Notes under the pieces: model-generated
The model's database searches: none
What the model saw: only the letters and a program-made list of their open reading frames with translations
Told to the model about the DNA's origin: nothing
Position numbers and translations under genes: made by a program
Shown: positions 52,381 to 61,783 of the stretch, piece by piece
How positions within the stretch are numbered: the first letter of the stretch is position 1
Layout: each line of letters opens with the position of its first letter
Assembly (NCBI GenBank): GCA_003856375.1
Contig: CP034120.1
Coordinates: 744,001 to 808,000 of the forward strand
From: Glaciecola amylolytica
GTDB taxonomy: Bacteria > Bacteroidota > Bacteroidia > Flavobacteriales_D > Crocinitomicaceae
Length of the DNA stretch: 64,000 bases
Direction of reading: 5' to 3'

Positions 52381-55300
52381 TGTTCAGTTTCTGTGTTAGG
52401 AGTGGAACATGAGTATATAGCGGTCGAAATTTCGTGTTGTTTAGCAGATACCAGAATTGCTTTTGGTGAAGATGGTTCTGCAACCGTAGAAGCAGCGCCT
52501 TTCTGATAAAGCTTCACATCCTGCAGATAATCTACATAAGGCAGTTCTTCTACATAATCAATCAATACACTGAGATGCAGTTTCCCGCCGAAATCGATAT
52601 TTTCGCGTTCAGCAAAAGCCCATGGCGAAAGGAATCGTGTAATGTCTTCATTGAGTTTGTCGATATACAGCGCTTCATCGAATTGTGGATAGAAACGTAC
52701 TTTCAGTGAGACTTTGACTTCTTCATAATCAGGATTGATCACGTGTGTATTGACATGCAGTGAGTTTAATTCCGAAATAAATGTTTCGATGCGATTGAGA
52801 GTGGCTTTACTAACTCTGGGTTGGTAGCGGTCAAAGACATTTCTGTGAAGTGTATCTGGAATAACAACCAGAGTTACATTTCCCGGTGATTGAAAGGAGC
52901 AATCACAGGTGTGAGTCAGGCATTTGACTTTGTAAACCTCAGGAAAATTCTGAAGAACAAGATGCTCATAATCCCATAAATTGATTGCCCGGTTTTTGTG
53001 TCTCAATCGCTCACTGATGCGTTTGTAATACTGAGTGTCACTTTCTGCAGCTCTTCCTCCGAAAGAATTATAAGGTTGAGAGACCGATTTGACGGTTGCA
53101 ATTCGCGATACCAATTTACTGATTGTACCTGCCGGAAGACCCTTTTCAAGGTGCAGAAGATCATTGCCTCTGTCATCGAAAACAGCCGTGGCTGCCTGAC
53201 CGAATATCCCGAGCATGCGGCATACTGCATCATAGGTTTTGTACATTTTTGCACGAATCCAGAACATACCGGGAGGAAGCAGGGTATTGTTTGCACTTGC
53301 TTCTGCCGGAATCTTGAATTTGACCAATCCGGATTGCAAAAAGTTATCCGTTTCATTCACCAGCATTAAGGTGGAATCGAGTTTTTTCCAATTGTTGTCG
53401 CAAAGGATCGACCAATGTACCTTCTGAGCTCCGTTAAATGAGTCTGCGAGCGGGTTTTCAGATCCTTCCAATACCTGAATGAGTAAAGAAACCTGTTGCA
53501 GCGTTGCAGCGTTTTCCAACCCGATAAACAATTCGCCTCCTTTACAGTAGACCGGGGTCAGGCTGCATTCCGGACTTTTTCCGTTAAAGGATGTTTTCAA
53601 AAAAGCATGCTCTTCCGATTCTCCGAAAGGGTGGAGGTGAAACAATTGAACGGTGCGGTCGGTAAAGGATTGTTCATTTTCCGGAAACAGATTCAGTTCA
53701 TCTACAGCCGAGTAGTTCAGTGAAATGGCATCTGCAAACGGAATGTAAGGTTGATTCGGAATAGGCACATTCGGATTGGTACTCATCATCGCCAGTGAAT
53801 AGATCCGCGGATAAATTTCCTGTAAAAATGATTGGTTGAGCGTCAGACGAACAGGCCCGGAGGTATTGACATCGAAACTGTTGTTGGAAACTCCGAAAGT
53901 GGTTTCAAATTCAGTCGGTTCGGCTCCGTTAGGTACAAATAACTGAATCGTATTTTGTATCGGGCCGTTCCAGTCTCCGTTGGAGTAGATCCAGGAACTT
54001 GCTTTGAAATAGTTGTTTCCTCCTACAATGTTCGTATAGTAATCCTGAAATCGGATATTCAAAGGTGCCTGTTGTGCTCCTGCCGTACCACCAGCCAGTC
54101 TTGCATTTGAAGTGTTTTGCTGTATCGGAATGATTGCGTTGAACCATTCCTGGGTCACTGTTCCTAAAAAGGATCTGTCATATCCTTCGTAGTAGGTTTT
54201 GAAATCGTCCGGTGTGTTTTTCCAGTGAAGGTTAACACCGATATGCTTCCATTTTTTACTGAACACTTCCTGATGAAAGACTGAAAACGCAGATCCTTTT
54301 ACAGGATTCGTTGTAAATGCATAGAAGGGTTTTTTTACGTTCAGAGTTCCCGTGTCACTTTCAATGGTCAATGCCCGCATACCGATGACATTTACCTTTA
54401 ATCTGATTTTTGTAATCGGCTCCGAAAGGAAACGATACAAATCATAACCTCCGAATTCATCTGTTGCCACTTCAAAGCGGAAAACAGGTTGGTCCGTAGT
54501 ATAATTTCCTCCGTGAATAGCCTGGTTGTATTTAACCACCGCTTCCTCTTCGGGTTGTAAATCGAGGCACATGGTTAACCATTGTCCGTTCACACCTGTT
54601 GTGTAGTTTTGAGGAGCTCCGCTATTTTCATTGATCGTAATAGTGGCAGCAGAAAGTGAAATCGGACCTACCCATCCTTTTGCTCCGGTGTAATAGATGG
54701 AAACGAATGAGGGGTCGGTTGCTTCTGTCAGTTGCAATAGTGTACCGGCAAATAATGCCTGAACAACAATCTGACGTCTTCCTTCTGATAATTCCAGTGT
54801 ATGGGAAGCAACCGCAAAACCAAGGCGTGCATCAGCCTGTTCCGGCCGCGAATCAGGAGTACCTGCATAACCGAACGGATACCAGCTGGAATCTTCGCCC
54901 GGAAATTTTGCTCCGGCACCATCGTAGGTGGAAGCTTCATTGGCAGCCTTTATTCCATAGCCATTGTTTGCGGAAGCATCCGGCGCATTGTATACCGTTT
55001 TGACACTTCCTATTTTAGCCTGGTTCAGAACCATTTCATCTTTCAACTGATAAATGCGGGTTACGTCTGTGGTATCTTTGTCCCCGTCAAGCTCGGTTCC
55101 AGCAGCAATTTTTTCCTGCGAAAAAGCACGCGCAAGTTCAAAAATGACATTTACACTATCGGGTTCTTCTTTGAGATGATTCAAGTGCAGAACTTCCGAA
55201 TAGTAAAAGTCAAGATGACGTTTTGTATAGCCGTTTAACCTTGTTGTGGATTTACTGATCAGTTCTAGAAAACACAGGAAAAGCGTTAAGTGAGGTGTTA

Positions 55301-55568
55301 GTTTGTCAGTGCTTTCGAGGTTGTCGATCAGCGATTTAATGCCTGCAAAATCAGGGAAGAAATCCTGCCAGTCACCATCCGGATTCGTATCATTTGATTC
55401 GTTGAAATAATTGACATCTTTTGCAAAATTGTATGCAAATTTCATCCAGTCTTCCAAACCAAACCCCATCAATTTCAGGTTTTCCGGATCGAGCGAACGG
55501 TCGTAGCGCATCGATTGGTCGAGTCCGTTCCTTTTGAGAACGTCTGCTATGTCGTTACAATTGCTCAT
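52368..55568 (-). CDS. Baseplate wedge protein, Afp11-like (gpJ/gp6-related)
   Basis: 1066 residues. N-terminus with LKLMGFGLEDWMKFAYNFAKDVNYFNE. The C-terminal third has the baseplate-J-like block GRAAESDTQYYKRISERLR plus HKNRAINLWDYEHLVLQNFPEVYKVKCL, then VTLVVIPDT and SLKVRFYPQFDEALYI. Afp11-type proteins form the main baseplate wedge that couples sheath contraction to the spike. Overlap of 4 nt with the gp25-like gene upstream and 13 nt with the Afp12-like gene downstream puts it in the core of the operon. Confidence 0.83.
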   Translation of the reverse strand: MSNCNDIADVLKRNGLDQSMRYDRSLDPENLKLMGFGLEDWMKFAYNFAKDVNYFNESNDTNPDGDWQDFFPDFAGIKSLIDNLESTDKLTPHLTLFLCFLELISKSTTRLNGYTKRHLDFYYSEVLHLNHLKEEPDSVNVIFELARAFSQEKIAAGTELDGDKDTTDVTRIYQLKDEMVLNQAKIGSVKTVYNAPDASANNGYGIKAANEASTYDGAGAKFPGEDSSWYPFGYAGTPDSRPEQADARLGFAVASHTLELSEGRRQIVVQALFAGTLLQLTEATDPSFVSIYYTGAKGWVGPISLSAATITINENSGAPQNYTTGVNGQWLTMCLDLQPEEEAVVKYNQAIHGGNYTTDQPVFRFEVATDEFGGYDLYRFLSEPITKIRLKVNVIGMRALTIESDTGTLNVKKPFYAFTTNPVKGSAFSVFHQEVFSKKWKHIGVNLHWKNTPDDFKTYYEGYDRSFLGTVTQEWFNAIIPIQQNTSNARLAGGTAGAQQAPLNIRFQDYYTNIVGGNNYFKASSWIYSNGDWNGPIQNTIQLFVPNGAEPTEFETTFGVSNNSFDVNTSGPVRLTLNQSFLQEIYPRIYSLAMMSTNPNVPIPNQPYIPFADAISLNYSAVDELNLFPENEQSFTDRTVQLFHLHPFGESEEHAFLKTSFNGKSPECSLTPVYCKGGELFIGLENAATLQQVSLLIQVLEGSENPLADSFNGAQKVHWSILCDNNWKKLDSTLMLVNETDNFLQSGLVKFKIPAEASANNTLLPPGMFWIRAKMYKTYDAVCRMLGIFGQAATAVFDDRGNDLLHLEKGLPAGTISKLVSRIATVKSVSQPYNSFGGRAAESDTQYYKRISERLRHKNRAINLWDYEHLVLQNFPEVYKVKCLTHTCDCSFQSPGNVTLVVIPDTLHRNVFDRYQPRVSKATLNRIETFISELNSLHVNTHVINPDYEEVKVSLKVRFYPQFDEALYIDKLNEDITRFLSPWAFAERENIDFGGKLHLSVLIDYVEELPYVDYLQDVKLYQKGAASTVAEPSSPKAILVSAKQHEISTAIYSCSTPNTETEQCQL

Positions 55569-55999
55569 ATGACTCCGGTTTTAGTGTATGAAATATCATT
55601 TCCTTCGTTGCGGTAGAATGGATAGACCATGTTTTGTCTGGAATTCGTGGTGCGAATGCGGTAATCTATAATGATGTCGATCCGTCCGTCCAGAATATAT
55701 TCCTCGTCGAGAGTGATGCTTTCCAGGTCAATTCTTGGTTCGTAGTAAAGAATTGCCGTACGGATTATTTCCGTAATCTGTGTGGTTAGTGTCAGGTTGA
55801 TCGATTCGAAAAGAAGCGTTTCCAGAGAGCAGCCGTAACCTGGTACCATGATGCGTTCACCTGGTCTGGTAGATAACAATACCTGTAAGCTTTCCATGAT
55901 ATCTTTTTCGTCCGAACTCATCCGGACAAAACGAGACGTTTTGTCAAAACTCGGAGGAAAACTCCAGCCTGTTCCTAAGAATGATTCGTTTATTTCCAT
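55565..55999 (-). CDS. Baseplate gp25/GpW-like protein (Afp9)
   Basis: 144 residues. FLGTGWSFPPSFDKTS at the start, then SLQVLLSTRPGERIMVPGYG and the FESINLTLTTQITEIIRTAI helix are diagnostic of the GPW/gp25 family. It forms the baseplate piece that nucleates sheath assembly around the tube. Gap of 11 nt after the PAAR gene; overlap of 4 nt with the Afp11-like gene. Confidence 0.92.
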   Translation of the reverse strand: MEINESFLGTGWSFPPSFDKTSRFVRMSSDEKDIMESLQVLLSTRPGERIMVPGYGCSLETLLFESINLTLTTQITEIIRTAILYYEPRIDLESITLDEEYILDGRIDIIIDYRIRTTNSRQNMVYPFYRNEGNDISYTKTGVI

Positions 56000-56010
56000 G
56001 TTGTTAATTA

Positions 56011-56301
56011 TTATCCGATTAATACTGTTGCCAAACCGGCAACGATTGTTCCGCCATGAGCGGTTGTATCTGTCATTCTGGCGGCTGGTTTTCCACCGAT
56101 CAGAACAGTTGCTGATCCGCCGGTTATCGTATCCGGAGGACCGGAACAGACTGCCATGTCTCCCATGCGGGCTGCCGGCATTCCGCCAATCAATACTGTT
56201 GGTTCACCTGCCGGAAGAATTGGCCCTCCGACATGCGGAACATTTCCTGTTACCATGGGACAAACGTGTGTGTCCGTTACGCGTGCTGCCGGTTGTCCCA
56301 T
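56011..56301 (-). CDS. PAAR-repeat spike tip protein (Afp10-like)
   Basis: 96 residues. Several PAAR/Gly-rich strands: PAARVTDTHVCPMV, PTVLIGGMPAARMGD, ATVLIGGKPAARMTD and a closing VLIG. His and Cys residues (H12, C14, C52, H81 region) sit where the zinc site of PAAR tips is expected. It caps the VgrG-like spike and sharpens it. No extra toxin domain is fused to it, in contrast to many T6SS PAAR effectors. Confidence 0.93.
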   Translation of the reverse strand: MGQPAARVTDTHVCPMVTGNVPHVGGPILPAGEPTVLIGGMPAARMGDMAVCSGPPDTITGGSATVLIGGKPAARMTDTTAHGGTIVAGLATVLIG

Positions 56302-56303
56302 GA

Positions 56304-58049
56304 TCAGTTAATTTGAACGATTGAACCTTTGATTGTTGTCGTAGCACTGGAACTTACTTCTGTTCCTGCATTTCCGGAGGCTTTGACTTCTGCTTGTCCG
56401 GTGATTTCAATATTCATTCCTTCAATCGTAACATCACCTTTTGCTTTCATGATCAGGTCTTTTCCGCTTTCAATTGAAATCCCGTCGCTGCTTAGTTTCA
56501 CTGTATTGGAGTTCTCGTCCTGCAGAGTGATTTCTCCAGCGTCTTCATCAATAATGACTTTTTTGCCTGCCGGTGTTTCAATTGTAATTGATTTCTTATC
56601 GTCATCAAACAAAAACTTCATCTCACTGCGGGTTACAAAACCTTTGATGTTGTTTGCATCTTCGGCTGTCAATGGTGCAGGTTTAGCACTGCTGTTCAGC
56701 ATCCCGACGATTACAGCATTGTTTGGATCTTCGTTGATAAACCCAACCAACACTTCGTCACCGATTTCAGGCAGGAAGAATGATCCCCGGTTTTCACCTG
56801 CGTCAAGTGTTGCCACACGACACCAGATGCCTTGTTCGTCGCTGTTTACAATGGGTATTTTCACCATAATGCGGGATTCTCCCTGCGGATCTTCTTCTAA
56901 TTGCGAAACAACACCGTATTGCAACCCTCTTACCGCCGGCAGTAAACCTGAAGCGGGCATATCGGTAATGTCATACGTTTCCGAAAACCACACCGGATCC
57001 AACCCAAATTGTGCATCAACCGTCCAAAGTCCGCTGGTAATGTTATGCTGCACGCCGGATACAAAAATATTTCCGTTGAATCGGTCACTGACACCTTCCA
57101 GTTTCAATACTGTTCCGGGTTTTACTTTGTCAATTCCCTGAAATCGTACACGTCCCCGTACTTTTGCCATCTGCTGGAACAGCATTTTGGAGTTGGCCCA
57201 ATCCTGAGCTTCTGTCTCGTTCATGTTACCGCCTGACTTTAGCTCCAGATCTTTCAAACCGATTACTTTTGCCAGTTGCTGAGAATCAAGGTTCCCATTT
57301 GTTTTTGCGGGTTGCCCGTTTGCTTCGATCTTGCTGATTTCCTGATCTGCCTGATTCCAGCTGTAAGCCGTCACTTTTGAAAATTGGTTCCGTGCATCAA
57401 TTTCAGCATCAAACTCCATAATGGTCATTCCGTAAGCTACTGTTTCCAATGGGTCCTGTCCTGGATCAGGTTTGCTGATCAGTATTTTTCCGTTATCGGT
57501 GAAGCAAACCATTCCATTGGCTTGTGCTCTGGATACCAGGAAATCCCAGTCGGAGGCATTATATTGTACCAGCTTTTCATGCTGATAATTGGTTTTTTCT
57601 ATCTTTTTTTCGAGACTGTATGCCTTGATTAGTTCATCGAACACATCGCTGTCCTTACTATCATAGAAGAACTTCGATTTTCTCCCGACAGTCATTTTTA
57701 CTGCTTCGTCTTTACATTCAACCGTAAGTGATGATTTTCCGTTGCGTACTTTCACCGAATGCCGGATAATAATACCTTTGAAAATCATTTTGTTATCGGA
57801 ATGATAGCCTGCATTTATCTGGATTTTTTTGCCGGGAACGAAAAAATCACTGTTGCTGATCTGGAAATTCTGGTCGGCAGGTGTACCTTCATAAAGTGTA
57901 ATACGTGCGGTAGCAATCCGGTTAAATTCTTTACGAACAGATATGGACAAGACCGGATATGTTCCCGGAATCTCGTGTTCTTCTACCAGGATTTGGTGAG
58001 TAACAAGATCGGGACTTTTGCCTGTTTGTATGTTTCCGGTATTGTTCAT
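56304..58049 (-). CDS. VgrG/gp5-gp27-like central spike protein (Afp8)
   Basis: 581 residues. The N-terminal gp27-like part has FFVPGKKIQINAGYHSDNK and FDELIKAYSLEKKI. An OB-fold gp5-like domain starts at about 370 (GLQYGVVSQLEEDPQGESRIMVKIPI, with DEVLVGFINEDPNNAVIVG). The C-terminal beta-helix-like part has repeated short strands (KSITIETPAGKKVIIDE, NTVKLSSDGISIESG) as in spike needles. No C-terminal effector domain is fused. It trimerises beneath the PAAR tip and over the tube. The PAAR gene follows after a 2-nt gap. Confidence 0.9.
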   Translation of the reverse strand: MNNTGNIQTGKSPDLVTHQILVEEHEIPGTYPVLSISVRKEFNRIATARITLYEGTPADQNFQISNSDFFVPGKKIQINAGYHSDNKMIFKGIIIRHSVKVRNGKSSLTVECKDEAVKMTVGRKSKFFYDSKDSDVFDELIKAYSLEKKIEKTNYQHEKLVQYNASDWDFLVSRAQANGMVCFTDNGKILISKPDPGQDPLETVAYGMTIMEFDAEIDARNQFSKVTAYSWNQADQEISKIEANGQPAKTNGNLDSQQLAKVIGLKDLELKSGGNMNETEAQDWANSKMLFQQMAKVRGRVRFQGIDKVKPGTVLKLEGVSDRFNGNIFVSGVQHNITSGLWTVDAQFGLDPVWFSETYDITDMPASGLLPAVRGLQYGVVSQLEEDPQGESRIMVKIPIVNSDEQGIWCRVATLDAGENRGSFFLPEIGDEVLVGFINEDPNNAVIVGMLNSSAKPAPLTAEDANNIKGFVTRSEMKFLFDDDKKSITIETPAGKKVIIDEDAGEITLQDENSNTVKLSSDGISIESGKDLIMKAKGDVTIEGMNIEITGQAEVKASGNAGTEVSSSATTTIKGSIVQIN

Positions 58050-58780
58050 TAGCTAGGTTTTTGAATAGGTGGAAAGAATAGTCGTTGTCCTGCTTTCAAT
58101 TTTCGGAAAGCAGTCAGTTTGTTTACACGAGCTACTTCCAGGTAATATTTTGAATCGCCGTAAATGCGTTGAGTCATCAATGGTAAATTATCACCTTCTT
58201 CTACAACCCGAATGTGTGTCAAATCAGGTGACTTAAGATTGGATTCAGCGGCAGCCTTTTTCGGTTCGATGAATTTTCTGAACTTTGTCTTGGCAATGGC
58301 GCGCAGCGGTTTGGCATCAGGAGCAAAGAGTTTGTATTCGATCGAGATCTCTGACAAAACACCCTGGAATTGCAGAACTCCCCAACTTATTTCAAGGTAA
58401 TTAGGTCGGTGTATGTCCGAATTAATCGTATAAGCAAGCTTCATGAATTTCTGAATGTCAGCTTCTACTCCTTGTGTTTTTCGTCCTTCCAGAATACTGA
58501 AATTGGAATGTTCATCAAATACACCTGTATCGTCAAACAAAAATTCAAGTTCAATATCTGAAGGTGGTGTATTCTGGTAATATGGAGGAGTTGTATCCTT
58601 TGTTGAGTCAGGAACAATGTATTCTACTTTGTGATTCAGAATGAATTTTTCCGGATTTATAAGTGTTGTAAACAAACCATCCGGTACTTTTTTTTTGTAT
58701 TCGGGATCCGAATAAGCCTGAATGGTCAGTTTCTGAAGCTTGCCCGTCGCCCCATCTTTCATGTTTATTATTGGTCCCAT
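58049..58780 (-). CDS. Baseplate LysM protein (Afp7-like, gp53-type)
   Basis: 243 residues. A beta-rich body (LFTTLINPEKFILNHKVEYI) is followed by a C-terminal LysM-like unit from about 190 (HIRVVEEGDNLPLMTQRIYG to LKAGQRLFFPP). Afp7/Pvc7 proteins link tube start and baseplate through this unit. The start codon overlaps the stop of the small DUF5908 gene by 1 nt (TAATG), and its end overlaps the VgrG-like gene by 1 nt. Confidence 0.85.
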   Translation of the reverse strand: MGPIINMKDGATGKLQKLTIQAYSDPEYKKKVPDGLFTTLINPEKFILNHKVEYIVPDSTKDTTPPYYQNTPPSDIELEFLFDDTGVFDEHSNFSILEGRKTQGVEADIQKFMKLAYTINSDIHRPNYLEISWGVLQFQGVLSEISIEYKLFAPDAKPLRAIAKTKFRKFIEPKKAAAESNLKSPDLTHIRVVEEGDNLPLMTQRIYGDSKYYLEVARVNKLTAFRKLKAGQRLFFPPIQKPS

Positions 58781-58932
58781 TATCGTTCTTTTTTGTCGTT
58801 TATAATTGTAAAAACTTCATTCAGACATGTGTCCATCAGTTCATCCATTGATTGTTCTGGTTTTTGATCCTTTTTTGATTGGTCATCGTTGACCTGAATC
58901 CGTACGTGCAGTTCTTTGATTTCTATTGGCAT
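58780..58932 (-). CDS. Small DUF5908-type eCIS protein (50 aa)
   Basis: A short gene reading MPIEIKELHVRIQVND, then a Lys/Asp/Gln-rich linker and a helical end (MDELMDTCLNEVFTII). The MPIEIKEL.I opening is typical of the DUF5908 family, found between tube and LysM genes in Bacteroidota eCIS clusters. Its stop overlaps the next start (TAATG) and its start lies 25 nt after the tube-2 gene, which supports real translation. Role unknown; it may chaperone or cap an assembly intermediate. Confidence 0.8.
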   Translation of the reverse strand: MPIEIKELHVRIQVNDDQSKKDQKPEQSMDELMDTCLNEVFTIINDKKER

Positions 58933-58957
58933 AATGGTTCAGATAATGACCGGCTAT

Positions 58958-59410
58958 TTAAAGGGCAACAGCCGGAATGGTGAAATACTTGTAAGTCAGT
59001 TCAATAGTTTCTATCACGATGTTGCTGCTCTCTGCATTGAATTCGGATACTTCGCATTTTACAGGAAGTGCTCCTTTGATATTCCAGGTTTTGAGCGGTA
59101 ACATCTTGTCATTCATCAGAATGATTAACAGATCCATGGGAGCAAATTCAAAACTCTCGATGGCACTGTTGCACCAACGGAGCAGAGTGGAGTCGGGAAC
59201 CATGCCTCGTTTGAGCACCAGGTTCGGAAACCTGACGCTCTGAGGCAATTTGTGTTTGAAGCGGTTTTCGCCTCCTTCAACTACTTCCGTTATTTCAACA
59301 CTGGCAGAAAGCCCCGAAACGGATTGAAACATCGAGTCGATAACTGCGAACTGCTTGTTAAGAAACTGAACCTGGAAATGAAATCCCCGGGGTGGATAGT
59401 AGTTGATCAT
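58958..59410 (-). CDS. Tube protein 2 (Afp5-like, gp19 family)
   Basis: 150 residues of the gp19/Hcp-like tail tube family: GFHFQVQFLNKQFAVIDSMF, VSGLSASVEITEV, VLKRGMVPDSTLLRWCNSAI and a closing IVIETIELTYKYFTI. It shares pattern with the gene just upstream but is clearly diverged, as Afp5 is from Afp1. The likely role is the adaptor ring joining the tube to the spike. Gap of 2 nt from tube protein 1. Confidence 0.9.
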   Translation of the reverse strand: MINYYPPRGFHFQVQFLNKQFAVIDSMFQSVSGLSASVEITEVVEGGENRFKHKLPQSVRFPNLVLKRGMVPDSTLLRWCNSAIESFEFAPMDLLIILMNDKMLPLKTWNIKGALPVKCEVSEFNAESSNIVIETIELTYKYFTIPAVAL

Positions 59411-59412
59411 GA

Positions 59413-59844
59413 TCAGTCGTTTTGAATAGTTAAACCTTCGTGTACTATTTCCATCGATTCGATAGCTACTTCGTTACCATCTGCTTTCAAGTCGGTAGAT
59501 TGCACTTTTGTAGGGAATGCATTACGCACTTTCCAAATTACAACCGGTTCGTGATCCTGATTCAAAAGCGAAATCGTAATATCGCGGCGTTCGATGGTAT
59601 TCATCTGAACAGAGTTCAACCAATCGTAGTATTCGTTGTCTCCCTGAAACATTCCTCTTTTAAGAGTGATGTTTGAGAATTTGCGAAGTCCGGGCATTTT
59701 AATTTTGCTGTATTCAGGACTTGCTCCCTGACGGTATTCGATTACTTCCAACTCGGAATCAAGCCCGGAGATCTCTGTGAAACCTATTTTCGTTCCTCCC
59801 CATTCTACCTGAAAGTGAAACTTGGATAATGGATATGTTGCCAT
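59413..59844 (-). CDS. Main inner tube protein (Afp1-like, gp19 family)
   Basis: 143 residues. FHFQVEWGGTKIGFTEISGLD, VIEYRQGASPEYSKIKMPG, ITLKRGMFQGDNEYYDWLN and the end AIESMEIVHEGLTI match the Afp1/Pvc1 tube family. Rings of this protein stack to form the hollow tube through which effectors pass or in which they are stored. It follows the sheath gene by 34 nt. Confidence 0.92.
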   Translation of the reverse strand: MATYPLSKFHFQVEWGGTKIGFTEISGLDSELEVIEYRQGASPEYSKIKMPGLRKFSNITLKRGMFQGDNEYYDWLNSVQMNTIERRDITISLLNQDHEPVVIWKVRNAFPTKVQSTDLKADGNEVAIESMEIVHEGLTIQND

Positions 59845-59878
59845 AATTTTGTTGTTATTTTGTCGTTAGTGATTACTA

Positions 59879-61771
59879 TTATGATTGTTGCATCATGTGC
59901 GAGAAACGCAGAACGATGAATTCAGCTGGTCTTACTACTGCCATTCCGATTTCCACGATCATACGACCATTCAATACATCATCGGCTGTCATGGTTGCCC
60001 CAAGCCCAACTTTCACATAGAATGCATGCTCCGGTTTAGCTCCGGCAAGTGCTCCGGCTTTCCATTGAAGGATCAGGAAGTTCTCGATCATAGCGCGAAC
60101 CTGTACCCATGTGTTGGCATCATTTGCCTGGAATACGAAACCTTCGGTTGCTTTTTTAACGGATTCTTCCACCATGTTGTAGAAACGGCGCACGGAGATG
60201 TATTTCCATTCTGTGCTGTTACCGTTCAAAGTACGAGCCCCCCAAACAAGCGTACCTTTACCTGTAAATGGTCGGATGGCATTGATGGATTTCCCTGCAA
60301 CCGTGTCAACGTTCATCCCGTCCTGCAAATCATTTGAAATGATGTAGTTTGGTCCGAGAATGTAATTCAGGCTGGTATTTGCAGGTGCTTTCCAAACACC
60401 ACTCGTAGCATCCGTGCGAACATAAACGCCTGCGATGGATGAACTTGGAGGTAATAATACAGGAACTTGACCTACTGCAGTTTTAACACTGTTGTAAAGT
60501 GCGTTGTTGCTGATTTTCAAAGCTCCAAGATTTGTAGTGCTTGTAGAAGATGAAAACGGAACCAAAGCTAAAATCAAATCCGCGATATCTCCATTTGTAT
60601 TCTGGATAGTAGTGATGTTGGTAACAATATCAGCAGTAGTTAAAGTTGCAGTGATGTCAGTTTTTGCATCTGCAACTTCTGTATTGTTACTTGCCTCATT
60701 AAGCGTATCCAAATCCTGACTCAAATTAAAATTGAGTAGTTCCGGGTTATTTGTAACCCACGTATCAAGGGAATTGGTTGCAGCAAGTAAGGCAGGAAGA
60801 TCCGGATCACCGGTATTACTTGCAATTACACCACGTCCGATATTTACCATCTCGGTCAATGATCCGATAAGTGATGTACATGAATTGGAGATTTCCAATA
60901 CTTTGTTGCGGAGATTTGTCACATTGGCCATCGTTGGAGCTATTGCTCCCAGATCCGCAATGTATCCTGTCAAAAGACCTTTAATTGTTGTTACAGGGCC
61001 TGCTGAAATAGCTTGTACTTCAGCTCCGAAATCACCTGATGAAGTAATGTTAACAGCAACAGCCGCTTCATCATATTGGTAATCAAGGATACTTTTCAGA
61101 TAAGGATAATATGCAGCACCGTATTTGGCATATTCCGCATTACCGGAGATGAAAGTGCGCAGATTCAAGAAATCGGCGGTTGTATTTACCGTTGTAAGAT
61201 CACTCATGGCAACGTCAATAATTGTGAAGCGATCTTGCAGTTTATTACACTGAGCCAAAGCATCATTGTATAGTGAATAAGCATCCGATGGTGCAAGCGA
61301 TGTGACGTCTGTCAGAACGATTAAAGTCGGTTCGTCTTCTTTCTCAAGTACTGTTAGTCCTGTTTTGATAATCGGCACACTCGGAGGTGTTGCGTAGCCA
61401 TCATCCACAGATACGATGTAGCATGGTCCGCCTCCATTTGCAAAGTACATTTGTACCGAATAGTACATCAGGAACTTACTTCTGCTTGCAGGTGGCAGGT
61501 CAGCGCTGATTCCGCTGTCTGATACAGATACGGTAATTCCGGCTTGATTCTGAGCTTTTCCGAACTGAGTTTCATAGTCCAGCATAGATGTAATCCTTAC
61601 AGGAACTGGAGGAGCATTCAGATCTGGTCTTAAAGGTGAACCATCCAATGCTAATGCTTTTTCCGTGTACCCGATAAAGGCCGGAATTGCGGTCGCTACT
61701 TGAGCAACTGACGGTGGAAGTAAGTTGACTTCTTCCACGTAAACGCCTGGTGTATTTAATGTTAACGCCAT
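59879..61771 (-). CDS. Contractile sheath protein with a large internal insertion
   Basis: 630 residues. The N-terminal strand (LNTPGVYVEEV) and FIGYTEKA belong to the sheath family, as do the C-terminal blocks VWGARTLNGNSTEWKYISVRRF, KATEGFVFQANDANTWVQV and RMIVEIGMAVVRPAEFIVL, the last giving the intersubunit handshake strands. Between about residue 236 and 420 lies an insert rich in Thr, Ser, Asn, Ala and Leu that is not part of the sheath core. It is the only sheath gene in the cluster, whereas Afp and PVC have three. Contraction of this sheath drives the tube into the target. Confidence 0.93.
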   Translation of the reverse strand: MALTLNTPGVYVEEVNLLPPSVAQVATAIPAFIGYTEKALALDGSPLRPDLNAPPVPVRITSMLDYETQFGKAQNQAGITVSVSDSGISADLPPASRSKFLMYYSVQMYFANGGGPCYIVSVDDGYATPPSVPIIKTGLTVLEKEDEPTLIVLTDVTSLAPSDAYSLYNDALAQCNKLQDRFTIIDVAMSDLTTVNTTADFLNLRTFISGNAEYAKYGAAYYPYLKSILDYQYDEAAVAVNITSSGDFGAEVQAISAGPVTTIKGLLTGYIADLGAIAPTMANVTNLRNKVLEISNSCTSLIGSLTEMVNIGRGVIASNTGDPDLPALLAATNSLDTWVTNNPELLNFNLSQDLDTLNEASNNTEVADAKTDITATLTTADIVTNITTIQNTNGDIADLILALVPFSSSTSTTNLGALKISNNALYNSVKTAVGQVPVLLPPSSSIAGVYVRTDATSGVWKAPANTSLNYILGPNYIISNDLQDGMNVDTVAGKSINAIRPFTGKGTLVWGARTLNGNSTEWKYISVRRFYNMVEESVKKATEGFVFQANDANTWVQVRAMIENFLILQWKAGALAGAKPEHAFYVKVGLGATMTADDVLNGRMIVEIGMAVVRPAEFIVLRFSHMMQQS

Positions 61772-61783
61772 TGTTTATTGTGT

